Positions 16,091-25,374 of a stretch of 64,000 bases of DNA are shown in pieces. A program made the position numbers and the translations under genes. The notes beneath the pieces are model-generated. The model was not told where the DNA came from. It did no database searches and saw only the letters and a program-made list of their open reading frames with translations. Source of the stretch: Actinospineispora spinosispora DSM 44797 (GTDB lineage Bacteria; Actinomycetota; Actinomycetes; Mycobacteriales; Pseudonocardiaceae); NCBI RefSeq assembly GCF_000429025.1, contig NZ_KE386833.1, positions 386,582-450,581 of the forward strand, written 5' to 3'. The stretch's first letter is position 1, and each line of letters opens with the position of its first letter.

Positions 16091-16936
16091 ATGCGGCCGG
16101 TGCCGTTCGAGTACCTGGAACCAGTGACCGTGGAGCAGGCCTGTGCCGCGCTCACCGGGCGCGCGGTCGTTCTCGCGGGCGGGCAGAGCCTCGTCGCGCG
16201 GCTGAACACGAGGGAGTCCAGACCGGACGTGGTCGTCGCCATCGGGCGCATCGCCGAGCTCACCACGATCGAACTCGCCGACGGGATCCTGCACATCGGT
16301 GCGGCGGTCACCCAGCGCGCGGTGCAGCAGGCGCCGTGCGCGGCGCGGGTGCCGGTCCTGCTGTCCGCGCTCGACCATGTCGGGCACGTGCCGACCCGCA
16401 ACCGGGGCACGGTGGGCGGCAGTATCGCGTTCGCCGACCCGGCGGCCGAGCTCCCGGTGGTACTGCTCGCGCTCGGTGGTTCGGTCACCGCGGCCTCGTC
16501 CGCCGGGACGAGGACCGTGGCGGCGAGTGAGCTCTTCCTCGGTGCGTTTCGCACCACGCTGGACCCCGGTGAGCTGCTGACCTCGGTGCGGCTGCCGCTC
16601 CCTGCGGACGGCACGCGGTGGGCGTTCGCGCAGCGTGACTTCCGCAGGCACGCGAAGGTCTCGGTCGTCGCCGGCGGCGACGACGACGGGCTGCTCACCG
16701 TGGCGGTCGCCGGCGTGACCGACCGGCCGGTGCTGCTGGCCGACGCCTCGGCGTTGCTGGAGAAGGCCGGCGGCACGTCCGAGGGCGTGAAGCTCGTCGC
16801 GGACGCCGTGGCCGACCTGGTCACCCCGAACACGGACCCTCTCGGCTCGGTCGACTACCGGCGGCAGCTGGCCGTCGCGGCGACCGTCTCGGCCGTCGGA
16901 CGGGTCGTGTCCGCGGGCGACGAGGTCGCGGCGTGA
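16091..16936 (+). CDS. Molybdenum hydroxylase, FAD-binding (medium) subunit
   Basis: A 281-aa CoxM-type flavoprotein with the two FAD-pyrophosphate motifs LAGGQSLVARL (about 30-40) and TVGGSIAFADPAAELP (about 108-123), and the C-terminal CO_deh_flav domain. It carries electrons between the 2Fe-2S clusters of the next gene's product and an external acceptor. The start at 16091 follows GGAGGGG. The stop overlaps the GTG of the small subunit. Gene order medium-small-large is that of cox/nic/kdh-type hydroxylases. Confidence 0.88.
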   Translation: MRPVPFEYLEPVTVEQACAALTGRAVVLAGGQSLVARLNTRESRPDVVVAIGRIAELTTIELADGILHIGAAVTQRAVQQAPCAARVPVLLSALDHVGHVPTRNRGTVGGSIAFADPAAELPVVLLALGGSVTAASSAGTRTVAASELFLGAFRTTLDPGELLTSVRLPLPADGTRWAFAQRDFRRHAKVSVVAGGDDDGLLTVAVAGVTDRPVLLADASALLEKAGGTSEGVKLVADAVADLVTPNTDPLGSVDYRRQLAVAATVSAVGRVVSAGDEVAA

Positions 16937-17430
16937 GCGCCAGGCAGGCACGGCGCCCGGTGTCCGTGCGAGTCAACGGCGACGACGTCGAGGCGCTCGT
17001 CGAACCACGCACACTCCTGGTCGACTTCCTGCGGGAGAAGGCCCAGCTGACCGGCACGCACACCGGCTGCCACCAGGGATGGTGCGGCGCATGCACGGTG
17101 CTGATGGACGGGACCACGGCGCGGTCGTGCCTGACGCTGGCGGTGCAGGCCGACGGCGCCGAGGTGACGACCGTGGAAGGCCTTGAGGACCCGGACGGCA
17201 CCCTGTCGCCGCTGCAGCAGGCGTTCATCGAGCACTTCGGCTTCCAGTGCGGCTTCTGCACGCCCGGATTCGTGGTGCTCGGTACGGAGATCCTGGCGGA
17301 GGCCGAGGCGGGAGCGACGTTCACCCGGGCCGAGCTGCAGCGCAGGCTGGCGGCCAACATCTGTCGCTGCACCGGCTACCGGGGAATCCTCGACGCGCTC
17401 GAGGCGACGCTGAGCGAGGTCGTCAGATGA
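16933..17430 (+). CDS. Molybdenum hydroxylase, (2Fe-2S)-binding small subunit
   Basis: A 165-aa protein with both expected clusters. The N-terminal plant-ferredoxin site uses C46, C51, C54 and C66. The C-terminal four-helix site uses C106, C109, C144 and C146 in CGFCTPG and CRCTGYRG. The length is normal for CoxS/NdhB-like subunits. It overlaps both neighbours by 4 nt, so the three subunits are translationally coupled. Confidence 0.92.
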   Translation: MSARQARRPVSVRVNGDDVEALVEPRTLLVDFLREKAQLTGTHTGCHQGWCGACTVLMDGTTARSCLTLAVQADGAEVTTVEGLEDPDGTLSPLQQAFIEHFGFQCGFCTPGFVVLGTEILAEAEAGATFTRAELQRRLAANICRCTGYRGILDALEATLSEVVR

Positions 17431-19826
17431 CCGCCGGCACGGCCCGCTACGTGGGCACCGAGGTGACCTCCCGCAACGGTGCCCGGTTCGTCCGGGGCGC
17501 CGGCCGCTACACCGACGACGTCCATCTGCCCCGCGAGGCGACCCTCGCGGTCCTGCGCAGCACACACGCACACGCCCGAATCCGGTCCATCGACACCTCG
17601 GCGGGGCGGGCACTGGACGGGGTGTTCGCGGTCGCCACCGGAGCGGAGCTGTTCGACCGGATCGGGCCGCAGAAGTACCTGTGGGACCTGCCCGGCCAGA
17701 AGGTGGGACCCGGCAGGCCACTCGCGGCGGGCAAGGTGCGGCACGTCGGTGAGCCGGTCGCCGTCGTCGTCGCCGTCGACCAGTACGTGGCCGAGGACGC
17801 GCTCGACCTGATCGTCGTGGACTACGAACCGCTGCCGGTGGTCAACACGGTCGACGACGCGCTCGCCGAAGGCGCGCCACTGCTGCACGAGGAGTGGGGC
17901 ACCAACGTCGAGGTCACCGCCGCGTGGCCGACCGCGCTGCCCGGCCTGCCACCGCCCCCGGACGCCGGTGCCGCGCTCGCCGGGGCTCACCTCGTCGTCA
18001 CCGAGACGTTCACCAGCGCCCGGATCGTGGCGACCTCGATGGAGGGTCGCGGCGTGGTGTGTGACTACGACCCGGCCGGCCCCAGCCTGACGATCTACAC
18101 CTCCACCCAGTCACCGCACCAGATCCGGGAAGCCGTCGCGCTGATGATCGGCGTCCCGGAGCACCGGATCCGGGTCATCGCACCGGACGTCGGTGGCGCG
18201 TTCGGCATGAAGGCGGTGCTCTACCCCGAGGAGGTGCTGGTCCCGTACTTCGCGCTGACGCTGCGCCGCCCGGTCCGCTTCGCCGAGCAGCGCGACGAGT
18301 CGTTCGTCGCCTCGACCCCGGCCAGGGCCCAGCGGATGACGCTGGAGCTGGGGTTCACCGAGGACGGCCGGGTCCTCGGTCTGCGTGCCCGCTACACGAT
18401 CGACCTGGGCAGCGCGCCGTCCAGCTGCGGTGCCGGGACCGGGTGGGTGACGGGTGCTCTGCTCGGCGGGCCGTACGCCGTGCCCTCGGTGGACATTCAG
18501 GCGACGGCCGTCGTCACCAACAAGACCCCGCTCGGTGCCTATCGCGGCTTCGGCCAGCCCGAGGCGAACTTCCCGCTCGAACGGCTCATGGACATCGCGG
18601 CGGGCCGTCTGGGAATCGACCGGATCGAGCTGCGCCGCCGCAACCTGGTCGCCGCCGACGCATTCCCGTACACCACGGCGACCGGCATGCTCCTGGACAG
18701 CGGCGACTACCCGGCGATGCTCGATCTGGCGGTGCGCAGGCCCGCGTATCTGGCGGCACTGCGTGAGCGCGACCAGGCCAGGGCCGAGGGGCGGCGAGCC
18801 GGGATCGGGCTGGCCTTCTACAACGAGTGCACCAACTTCGGGCCGTCCGGGCTGTTCCCACTGATCGGGATCAGTACCGGCGGCTGGGATGCCACGACGA
18901 TCACCGTCGAACCGGACGGTCGGATCCGGGTCGCCAGTGGTCAGACGCCGATGGGCCAGGGCGTGGAGACGGCGTTCGCGCAGCTCGCGGCCGACGCGTT
19001 CGGTGTCGACATCGACGACGTCGCGGTGCAGTTCGGGGACACCGCGTCCAGCCACTACACGGCGTACGCGAGCGGGGCCAGCCGTGCGGCGGGCATCGGC
19101 GGGTCCTCGCTGCTGGTCGCGGCGGGCAAGGCGATCGAGAAGATGCGGGCCATCGCCGCGCACCTCATGGAAGCCGACCCCGACGACGTCGAACAGCACG
19201 AAGGTGGCTTCCGGGTCCGTGGGACCGGGACCGCCCCGGTGTCCTATGCGGCCGTCGCGTCCGCCGCGTACCAGGGCGGGAACCTGCCGGCAGGCATGGA
19301 GCCCGGCCTGCAGGTCATGGGCACGTTCGACCCGCAGGCACTGGGTTTCTCCTACGGCGTGGCGATCGCGCTGGTCGAGCTGGACGAGCAGACCGGCGAG
19401 GTCACGGTCAAGCGGCTGATCTTCGGGCACGACTGCGGGACCCAGCTCAACCCTCGCATCGTCGCCAACCAGGTGATCGGCGGCGCGTTGCAGGGCCAGG
19501 GCGCCGCGCTGCTGGAGCAGCTGCTCTACGACGACGCGGGCAGGCCGCTGGCCACCGCGTTCAAGGACTACCTGGTGCCGCTCGCCACCGAGATCCCGGA
19601 GCTCGACCTGTTCCACACGGAGACCCCCACGCCGTTCACCCTCAACGGCGCGAAGGGCGTCGGTGAGAGCGGGGTGATCGCGGCCCCGGCGGCGATCGTG
19701 AACGCCATCCAGGACGCGCTGCCTCCGGACGCCGAGCAGCTCACCGAGATCCCGGTGCTGCCCGAGCGGGTCCTGCGGGAGCTGAACCGACCGACCCCAC
19801 CCGGCCACAACCCAGTCCACACGTGA
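17427..19826 (+). CDS. Molybdenum hydroxylase, molybdopterin-binding large subunit (not CO dehydrogenase)
   Basis: A 799-aa xanthine-oxidase-family catalytic subunit. It has an N-terminal a/b-hammerhead (FVRGAGRYTDDV), Mo-cofactor motifs GGAFGMK (about 256-262) and AYRGFGQPEA (371-380), and the catalytic glutamate motif GVGESG near the C-terminus. The active-site loop is AYRGFGQ, not the AYxCSFR of form I CO dehydrogenase nor AYRGAGR of form II, so hydroxylation of an organic, probably heteroaromatic or aldehyde, substrate is expected. Next to an LLM oxidoreductase and several amidohydrolase-like enzymes, an N-heterocycle is plausible (inference). Confidence 0.88.
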   Translation: MTAGTARYVGTEVTSRNGARFVRGAGRYTDDVHLPREATLAVLRSTHAHARIRSIDTSAGRALDGVFAVATGAELFDRIGPQKYLWDLPGQKVGPGRPLAAGKVRHVGEPVAVVVAVDQYVAEDALDLIVVDYEPLPVVNTVDDALAEGAPLLHEEWGTNVEVTAAWPTALPGLPPPPDAGAALAGAHLVVTETFTSARIVATSMEGRGVVCDYDPAGPSLTIYTSTQSPHQIREAVALMIGVPEHRIRVIAPDVGGAFGMKAVLYPEEVLVPYFALTLRRPVRFAEQRDESFVASTPARAQRMTLELGFTEDGRVLGLRARYTIDLGSAPSSCGAGTGWVTGALLGGPYAVPSVDIQATAVVTNKTPLGAYRGFGQPEANFPLERLMDIAAGRLGIDRIELRRRNLVAADAFPYTTATGMLLDSGDYPAMLDLAVRRPAYLAALRERDQARAEGRRAGIGLAFYNECTNFGPSGLFPLIGISTGGWDATTITVEPDGRIRVASGQTPMGQGVETAFAQLAADAFGVDIDDVAVQFGDTASSHYTAYASGASRAAGIGGSSLLVAAGKAIEKMRAIAAHLMEADPDDVEQHEGGFRVRGTGTAPVSYAAVASAAYQGGNLPAGMEPGLQVMGTFDPQALGFSYGVAIALVELDEQTGEVTVKRLIFGHDCGTQLNPRIVANQVIGGALQGQGAALLEQLLYDDAGRPLATAFKDYLVPLATEIPELDLFHTETPTPFTLNGAKGVGESGVIAAPAAIVNAIQDALPPDAEQLTEIPVLPERVLRELNRPTPPGHNPVHT

Positions 19827-19851
19827 GCTAGAGCGGAGATGACCAGTCGTC

Positions 19852-20862
19852 ATGGTGAGCGAACAGAACAACACACGGATCGGGCTGCTGCTGGGCAGCA
19901 CCACGCCGCCCGAGCACATCGCCCGCCTGGCCCGTGAGGTCGAGGACGGTGGCTTCGGTGAGCTGTGGATCCCCGAGGACTACTTCTTCCTCGGTGGTAT
20001 GTCCGCGGCCGCGATCGCGCTCGGCGCCACCGAGCGGATCCCGGTCGGGACCGCGGTGGTCTCGGCGATGGTGCGCCACCCGGCGTTGCTGGCGATGGAG
20101 ATCGCCACCCTGGCACGGGCGTTCCCGGGCAGGCTGCGGCCGGGCATCGGGCACGGCGTGCCCGGATGGACCGCGCAGATGGGTCTGACCGTCTCCTCAC
20201 CGATGAGCGCGCTGCGGGAGACGATGGTCGGCGTCCGTTCTCTGCTCTCCGGCGAGAAGGTCACCGACCAGGGGCGGGTGCACAGCTTCGCCGAGGTCGC
20301 ACTGACCCACCCACCGAGCGAGCGGGTGCCGCTGTACGGCGGGGTGCTGGGCGACAAGGGCATCGGCCTGGTCGGTGAGCTGGCCGACGGCCTGGTGGTG
20401 AGCGTGCTCGCCACCCCGGAGTACGTCGCGGCCACCAGGGAGAAGCTCGACAAGGCAGCGGCATCGGCGGGCCGGGACTCGCGCCCGGAGATGGTCGTGC
20501 TCGTGGCGCTGAACGTCACCAGGGACGCCGCCCAGGCCGCCGCGACCCGCGAGGCGATCAAGCCGATCCTCGCGTTCTACCTCGCCGCCACCGGGCCGAA
20601 CCCGCTGCTGGCCTCCATCGACGGTAACGAGCGGCTCGCCGAGATGCTCACCCGGGGCGGCCCCGAGGTCGTCCACGCGGAGATGCCCGATGAATGGGTC
20701 GACGCCATGTCGATCACCGGCAGCACCGAGGGCGCCCGGACGCGTCTGCGCTGCTTCTTCGACGCCGGCGCCGACCGGGTCGTCGTGGTCCCGCTCGTCG
20801 AGGCAGGCGCCGAGGAGTCGCTGGCCACCGTTCGTGAGCTGCTGGCCGACTTCCCGGTCTGA
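19852..20862 (+). CDS. LLM-class flavin-dependent oxidoreductase
   Basis: A 336-aa TIM-barrel luciferase-like monooxygenase/reductase. The features are IGLLLGSTTPPEHIARLAREVE at the N-terminus, PVGTAVVSAMVRHPALLAMEIATL and the GRLRPGIGHG strand. It may use F420 or FMN; sequence alone does not decide. It is part of the catabolic operon, 25 bp after the Mo-hydroxylase large subunit. In analogous pathways (RutA, EDTA/NTA monooxygenases) such enzymes oxygenate or open N-containing rings, but here the reaction is unknown. Confidence 0.82.
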   Translation: MVSEQNNTRIGLLLGSTTPPEHIARLAREVEDGGFGELWIPEDYFFLGGMSAAAIALGATERIPVGTAVVSAMVRHPALLAMEIATLARAFPGRLRPGIGHGVPGWTAQMGLTVSSPMSALRETMVGVRSLLSGEKVTDQGRVHSFAEVALTHPPSERVPLYGGVLGDKGIGLVGELADGLVVSVLATPEYVAATREKLDKAAASAGRDSRPEMVVLVALNVTRDAAQAAATREAIKPILAFYLAATGPNPLLASIDGNERLAEMLTRGGPEVVHAEMPDEWVDAMSITGSTEGARTRLRCFFDAGADRVVVVPLVEAGAEESLATVRELLADFPV

Positions 20863-20901
20863 GCAGCCGACCCGGTTCCGATTTCGACACGAGGAGATGT
20901 C

Positions 20902-21363
20902 ATGTCCGATGTAGACACCGACGCCGCCGCCGTACTGAAGGTGCACAACGGTTGGCTGGCGGCCAACGTCGGCCTGGAGGCGAACTCCATGCTCGGCTAC
21001 TTCCCGGAGGGCGAGGGCTACCTGCAGTTCAACCTCAACGGGTTCACCTACAACGGGGTGCTCGACAAGGCCAAGCTGTGGAACAACCTCAACGCGGTGG
21101 GGGTGGACATCACGCGCATCGAGGACACCAGCGAACCGGTCGTCCAGGTGTTCGGGGACGTCGCGCTGCTCACCTCCGAGGGCGAAGCAGAGCTGCTGCT
21201 GCCCAGCGCGACGGGAAAGCTGGAGTCCTCGGGAGCGACGCGCTTCCGCAACACCGAGTTCTACCGGCGCGACGACGGCACGGGCGGCGCGGACTGGCGG
21301 ATCTGGCACATGCACGTCAGCGAGGCGGCGCCCGAGGGCACCCTCAAGTACGGGACAGAGTGA
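20902..21363 (+). CDS. NTF2-like/SnoaL-like superfamily protein
   Basis: A 153-aa single-domain protein with the alpha+beta cone pattern of NTF2-like folds: an N-terminal helix (AAAVLKVHNGWLAANVG), the strand segment VQVFGDVALLTSEGEAELLL and a terminal DWRIWHMHVSEA. Members are small isomerases, hydrolases, decarboxylases or ring-cyclase-like enzymes or accessory domains. GAGGAGAT precedes the ATG. It is coupled to the next gene by a GTGA overlap, so a role in the same pathway is likely. The specific function is unknown. Confidence 0.7.
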   Translation: MSDVDTDAAAVLKVHNGWLAANVGLEANSMLGYFPEGEGYLQFNLNGFTYNGVLDKAKLWNNLNAVGVDITRIEDTSEPVVQVFGDVALLTSEGEAELLLPSATGKLESSGATRFRNTEFYRRDDGTGGADWRIWHMHVSEAAPEGTLKYGTE

Positions 21364-22142
21364 GTACGACGACGGTCGCGGGCCCGGCAGGTGACCTGTC
21401 GGTCGTCCTGTCGGGCGAGCCACCGAGGGACGGCGCGATCGTCCTGGTGCACCCGATCAACACGGCCGCCGTCGTGTGGGAACGGGTGGTCGCGCTGCTC
21501 GACCGCCCTTCGGTGACGCTGGACCTGCGTGGTCACGGACGGTCCACGATGGCCGGGCCGTTCACGATCGAGGCCGGCTACCTGCCCGACCTCGTTGCGG
21601 TGCTCGACGCACTGAACCTGTCCTCGGTGCACCTGGTCGGCGGGTCGTTGGGCGGGCCGATCTCGCTGGCGGCCGCCGCGCTGCACCCGGAGCGGGTACG
21701 CAGTGTCACGACGTTGGGGTCGACGCTCGGTACCGGGGTTCCCGACGAGGCGATCGCCGCGATGATCGCCGAGCTGGAGGCCAAGGGCACCGACCGGTAC
21801 TTCGAGGAACTGGTGCCGACGATCGTCGGCACCGGCTACCGCGAGGAACGCCGGGTCCTGGACACGATGCGGGTCGCGGCGGGCGGCCGTGCGGAGTCCG
21901 TGGTCGCCGACATCCTGCGCGGAGCCTTCGGCGCGGACATCAGACACCTGGTCGACAAGGTCGACACGCCGGTGCTCGCCGTCGGCGGAAGCGAGGACCC
22001 GACGTGTCCGCCCGCGATGACCGAGGAGATCGCCTCGGCGACCGGCGGCCGGGCGGTCCGGTGGGACGGCATCGGCCACCTGCCGATGCTGGAGGCCCCG
22101 GAGCGGGTGGCGGAACTGATCCTGGAACAGGTGGATGGATGA
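21360..22142 (+). CDS. Alpha/beta-fold hydrolase
   Basis: A 260-aa hydrolase resembling 3-oxoadipate enol-lactonase/MhpC-type enzymes. The features are LVHPINTAAVVWERVV (oxyanion region, with HPIN in place of HGxG), DLRGHGRS, the nucleophile elbow GGSLGG, an acid near GGSED and the C-terminal GIGHLPMLEAPE histidine. The GTG start at 21360 overlaps the preceding stop. In this operon it could hydrolyse a ring-cleavage product, lactone or ester. Confidence 0.82.
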   Translation: MSTTTVAGPAGDLSVVLSGEPPRDGAIVLVHPINTAAVVWERVVALLDRPSVTLDLRGHGRSTMAGPFTIEAGYLPDLVAVLDALNLSSVHLVGGSLGGPISLAAAALHPERVRSVTTLGSTLGTGVPDEAIAAMIAELEAKGTDRYFEELVPTIVGTGYREERRVLDTMRVAAGGRAESVVADILRGAFGADIRHLVDKVDTPVLAVGGSEDPTCPPAMTEEIASATGGRAVRWDGIGHLPMLEAPERVAELILEQVDG

Positions 22143-23050
22143 CGTACTCGATCGTCGCGCGCGACGCGGCCACCGGGGAACTGGGTTACGGCTCGCAGTC
22201 GCACTTCTTCGGAGTGGGCCGGCTGGTGGGCTGGGGTGAGGCCGGCGTCGGAGTCGCGGCGACCCAGGCGTTCGTCAACGTCGACTACGGTCCGGGCGCG
22301 ATCGCCGGACTGCGTGCCGGTCGAGGAGCCCAGGAGGTCGTCGACGAGCTGACCGGCGCCGACGAGCTCAGTGCGTACCGGCAGCTCGGGGTCGTCGACG
22401 CCGAAGGGCACGCGGTGTCCTTCACCGGGACCAGCTGCGCCCCGACCGCCGGTGGCTCGGTCGGCGATGGGGTGGCGGTGCAGGGCAACATGCTCGCCGG
22501 CCCGGAGGTGTACCGGGACATGCTCACCGCGTACCAGCGGGCGACGGGGCCGCTGGCCGACCGGATGCTCGCCGCGATGGTGGCTGCCGAACGCGCCGGT
22601 GGCGACGTGCGCGGCTCGCAGTCGGCAGTGCTGCGGGTGTACTCCGGCACGCGTTCGGACACGCCGTGGCGGGAATCGTTGGTCGATCTGCGGGTGGACG
22701 ATCATCCCGATCCGATCGGGGAGCTGGCCAGGTTGTTGCCCCGACAGCGGGCGTTCGACCTGATCGGGGAGGTGATCTTCGCGCCGAACCTGACGATCGG
22801 GCCCTACGAGGGCGTGTCCGCCGAGCTGCTCGCGGACAAGCTGACCGGTCTCGCCCGCGCATCGGAGCTGCTCGGGCCGGACAACCGGGAGGCCGACTTC
22901 TGGCGGGCGCTCCTACTGGCTCGTAGCGGCGAGCGAGCCGCGGCCCGCGCGCTGTTCGACGACCTGTTCGCCTACCGCCCCGCGCTGCGCGGGTTCCTCG
23001 CCGGAATCGGTCCGCTCGGCTTCCTCGACGACGTCACGGAGTATCTATGA
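22139..23050 (+). CDS. DUF1028-family Ntn-hydrolase-like protein
   Basis: A 303-aa protein opening MTYSIVARDAATGELGYGSQS, the DUF1028 signature, with GWGEAGVGVAATQAFVNVDYGPGAIAGL and GDGVAVQGNML. DUF1028 proteins share the gamma-glutamyltranspeptidase/Ntn fold and occur in amide and peptide catabolism loci. No biochemical role is firmly established to my knowledge. The C-terminal 90 residues form a separate helical domain. It overlaps both neighbours by 4 nt. Confidence 0.82.
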   Translation: MTYSIVARDAATGELGYGSQSHFFGVGRLVGWGEAGVGVAATQAFVNVDYGPGAIAGLRAGRGAQEVVDELTGADELSAYRQLGVVDAEGHAVSFTGTSCAPTAGGSVGDGVAVQGNMLAGPEVYRDMLTAYQRATGPLADRMLAAMVAAERAGGDVRGSQSAVLRVYSGTRSDTPWRESLVDLRVDDHPDPIGELARLLPRQRAFDLIGEVIFAPNLTIGPYEGVSAELLADKLTGLARASELLGPDNREADFWRALLLARSGERAAARALFDDLFAYRPALRGFLAGIGPLGFLDDVTEYL

Positions 23051-24243
23051 CAGCCGGCCCCTCGACGATCGACGCCGCGGCATCGGCGCGCGCCCGCGTG
23101 GACGTTCAGCGGTGCGCGGCGCTCGCCGCCGCCATGGTGCAGTGCGACACGCGGAACCCGCCCGGTGACGAGAGCTCGATCATCGGGTTGCTCTCGGACG
23201 TGTTGCGCGGCCTCGGGGCACGGGTGGAGACGTTCGAGCCCTCACCCGGCCGGACGTCACTGCTGGCCTCCGTCGAACACGGCGCAGACCGGCCGAACCT
23301 GCTGGTGAACGGTCACCTCGACGTCGTCCCGGTGGTCGACAAGGACTGGTCGGTGCCACCGTTCGGTGGTGTCATCCGCGACGACGTGCTGTACGGCAGG
23401 GGCTCGTGCGACATGAAGGGCGGCATCGCGTCGGCGATCGAGGGACTGCGCGCGTGTGCCGACGCCGGTGTCCGGCCGAGCTGTGACATCACGTTCCACC
23501 TGGTCGCCGACGAGGAGACCGGTGGCCGGTGGGGGACCGAGGCACTGCTGAGAGCGGGCCGTATCTCGGCCGACGCCGCGATCGTGCCCGAGCCGAGCGA
23601 GCTGGGGGTGTGCGTCGCGGAGCGTGGCGCACTGCTGGCCGAGATCGTCGTGTCCGGGCGCGCGGCGCACGGCAGCGACCCGGCGCGCGGCAGGTCCGCG
23701 ATCGGGGACGCCGCGCGGCTCGTACGTGCCGTGCAGGAGGCCGACCTCGGTGACCCTGCCCACGCGCTGCTCGGCACGCCGACCTGCAACGTCGGGGTCA
23801 TCTCCGGCGGGACCGCACCGAACATCGTCGCCAGCTCGTGCACGTTGCGAGTGGATCGCCGGGTCCTGCCCGGCCAGAGCCGCGAGTACGCGGTCGAGAC
23901 ACTGCGCGCGGCGTTGGACGGAGCAGGAACCGACATCGACTACCGCCTGGACGTGCTCGCCTTCGTCGAAGGCTCGGAGCTGGACTCCGCGCACCCCTTC
24001 GTGGGCTTCATGCGGGCGGCGACGAACCCCGGCAGACCGGTGCGTGGCCTCTACCTCGGCACCGACGCCCGGTTCCTGCGCAATCAGCTGGGGATCCCCA
24101 CCGTCGTCTACGGGCCGGGGTCGATGACCGTGGCGCACACCGCGGACGAGTACGTTCCACTCGCGGAGCTCGGCGACGCGGCGCGCTCGTTCGCCACCGC
24201 CTACGCGACGTACCCGGTCACCGGCGTCCACCTCACCCCGTGA
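23047..24243 (+). CDS. M20-family metallo-amidohydrolase/peptidase (ArgE/DapE-like)
   Basis: A 398-aa dizinc hydrolase with the M20 ligands H90 in NGHLDVVP, D122 in GRGSCDMKGG and E156-E157 in ADEETGG, plus a dimerisation domain in the middle. Substrates of the family include N-acyl amino acids, N-carbamoyl compounds and dipeptides. The position in this operon suggests hydrolysis of an amide released after ring opening. Its TGA stop lies inside the left arm of the hairpin at 24239. Confidence 0.85.
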   Translation: MTAGPSTIDAAASARARVDVQRCAALAAAMVQCDTRNPPGDESSIIGLLSDVLRGLGARVETFEPSPGRTSLLASVEHGADRPNLLVNGHLDVVPVVDKDWSVPPFGGVIRDDVLYGRGSCDMKGGIASAIEGLRACADAGVRPSCDITFHLVADEETGGRWGTEALLRAGRISADAAIVPEPSELGVCVAERGALLAEIVVSGRAAHGSDPARGRSAIGDAARLVRAVQEADLGDPAHALLGTPTCNVGVISGGTAPNIVASSCTLRVDRRVLPGQSREYAVETLRAALDGAGTDIDYRLDVLAFVEGSELDSAHPFVGFMRAATNPGRPVRGLYLGTDARFLRNQLGIPTVVYGPGSMTVAHTADEYVPLAELGDAARSFATAYATYPVTGVHLTP

Positions 24244-24280
24244 GTGTTGCGGCCGCCCAGGACCGGCCGCAACACTCACG
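24239..24280. terminator. CGTGAGTG-ended perfect palindrome inside the catabolic operon
   Basis: Arms 24239-24255 and 24264-24280 are perfect 17-bp inverted repeats with an 8-nt loop. The left arm contains the stop codon of the M20 gene, and the right arm ends 4 nt before the ribosome site of the next gene. It lies between co-directional genes of one apparent operon, so it may attenuate or stabilise rather than end transcription. The ends are identical to those of the hairpins at 3199 and 48541. Confidence 0.7.
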
Positions 24281-24294
24281 GGAGATACCGGCCG

Positions 24295-25374
24295 ATGCGC
24301 TACATCACCGCTGACGACGTGGACGACCTCGTCGTGGGCGCGGGCGTTCTGGGCAGCGGCGGGGGCGGCGACTGGTACGCGCCCAGGCAGATGCTGATCG
24401 CCGCGATCGAGCGTCACGGCCCGGTGCCGCTGGTGGACCCGGCCGATCTCGACCCGGCCGCGCGGCTCCTGCCGATCATCTCGGGAGGCGCACCGCCGGT
24501 ACTGATCGAGATGATCCCGGGAACCCGGGAGAGCGCGCTGCTTCGGGCGACGGTCGAGGATGCGCTGCACGAGCGGTGCTCCGCGGTGCTCCCACTGCAG
24601 ATGGGACCGGTCAACGCGGTGATCCCGGTAGTCGTCGCCGCCCAGCTGGGGCTGCCGTGCGTCGACGCCGACGCGATGCTGCGGTGCTTCCCGATGGTGG
24701 AGATGACGCTGTTCACCCTCGCGGGGCTGTCGCCGTCCCCGCTCGTGGTGGTCGACGCGATGGGTGCCGCCGCGGTGCTGTCGGCGCCGGACAACAACAC
24801 GGTGTCCGCGATGCTGCGCAGCTGCCTGCCGCACATGGGCCTGGTGGCGCTGGGCAGCGCCTACCGGATCACCGCCGGTGAATGCGCCCGCATCGCTCCG
24901 CGGGGCGGGGTGAGCCGGTGCCTGCGAATCGGGCGCACGTTCCGGGAGGCGCAGAGCGACCCGGACGGCGTCGGTGACGAACAGCTACGCGACTGTCTGG
25001 ACGCGATCGGCGGGGTACTGCTGTTCACCGGCTTCGTCGCGGAGCTGTTCCAACGCACCACCGACGGGTTCCCGCGTGGTGTGCTCAGCATCGAGTCGTC
25101 GGAGGATCCGTCGTCGGTGCTCCGGGTGGACTTCCAGAACGAGAACCTGGTCGTGGCCAGGGACGGGATCGTTCTGGCGACCGTCCCGGACCTCATCGTC
25201 CTGCTCGATCTGGACACCGGAACGGTCATGCAGACCGTCGACGTGGTCGTGGGCCAGCGCCTGCACGTGATCGGCGCGCCGGTCGGCGACCGTTGGCACA
25301 CCGGGGCGGGCACCGCCCTCGTCGGGCCACGGGCGTTCGGATACGACATCGACCCGGTGCGGGTCGGCGCATGA
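24295..25374 (+). CDS. DUF917-family protein
   Basis: A 359-aa protein with the DUF917 signature near its start (DDLVVGAGVLGSGGGGDWY) and the family's LQMGPVNAVIPVVVAAQLGLPCVDADAMLRCFPM-like core (residues about 100-140). DUF917 proteins are typically encoded beside HyuA-like hydantoinase/oxoprolinase proteins, as here with a 4-nt overlap to the next gene. The reaction is unknown. The start at MRYITADD follows a GGGAG site. An upstream in-frame start would lie inside the hairpin and is rejected. Confidence 0.82.
   Translation: MRYITADDVDDLVVGAGVLGSGGGGDWYAPRQMLIAAIERHGPVPLVDPADLDPAARLLPIISGGAPPVLIEMIPGTRESALLRATVEDALHERCSAVLPLQMGPVNAVIPVVVAAQLGLPCVDADAMLRCFPMVEMTLFTLAGLSPSPLVVVDAMGAAAVLSAPDNNTVSAMLRSCLPHMGLVALGSAYRITAGECARIAPRGGVSRCLRIGRTFREAQSDPDGVGDEQLRDCLDAIGGVLLFTGFVAELFQRTTDGFPRGVLSIESSEDPSSVLRVDFQNENLVVARDGIVLATVPDLIVLLDLDTGTVMQTVDVVVGQRLHVIGAPVGDRWHTGAGTALVGPRAFGYDIDPVRVGA

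Noticed and set aside
16091-19826. Carbon monoxide dehydrogenase (coxMSL)
   Set aside because: Subunit layout fits, but the active-site loop AYRGFGQ is not that of form I or II CO dehydrogenases, and cox accessory genes are absent.
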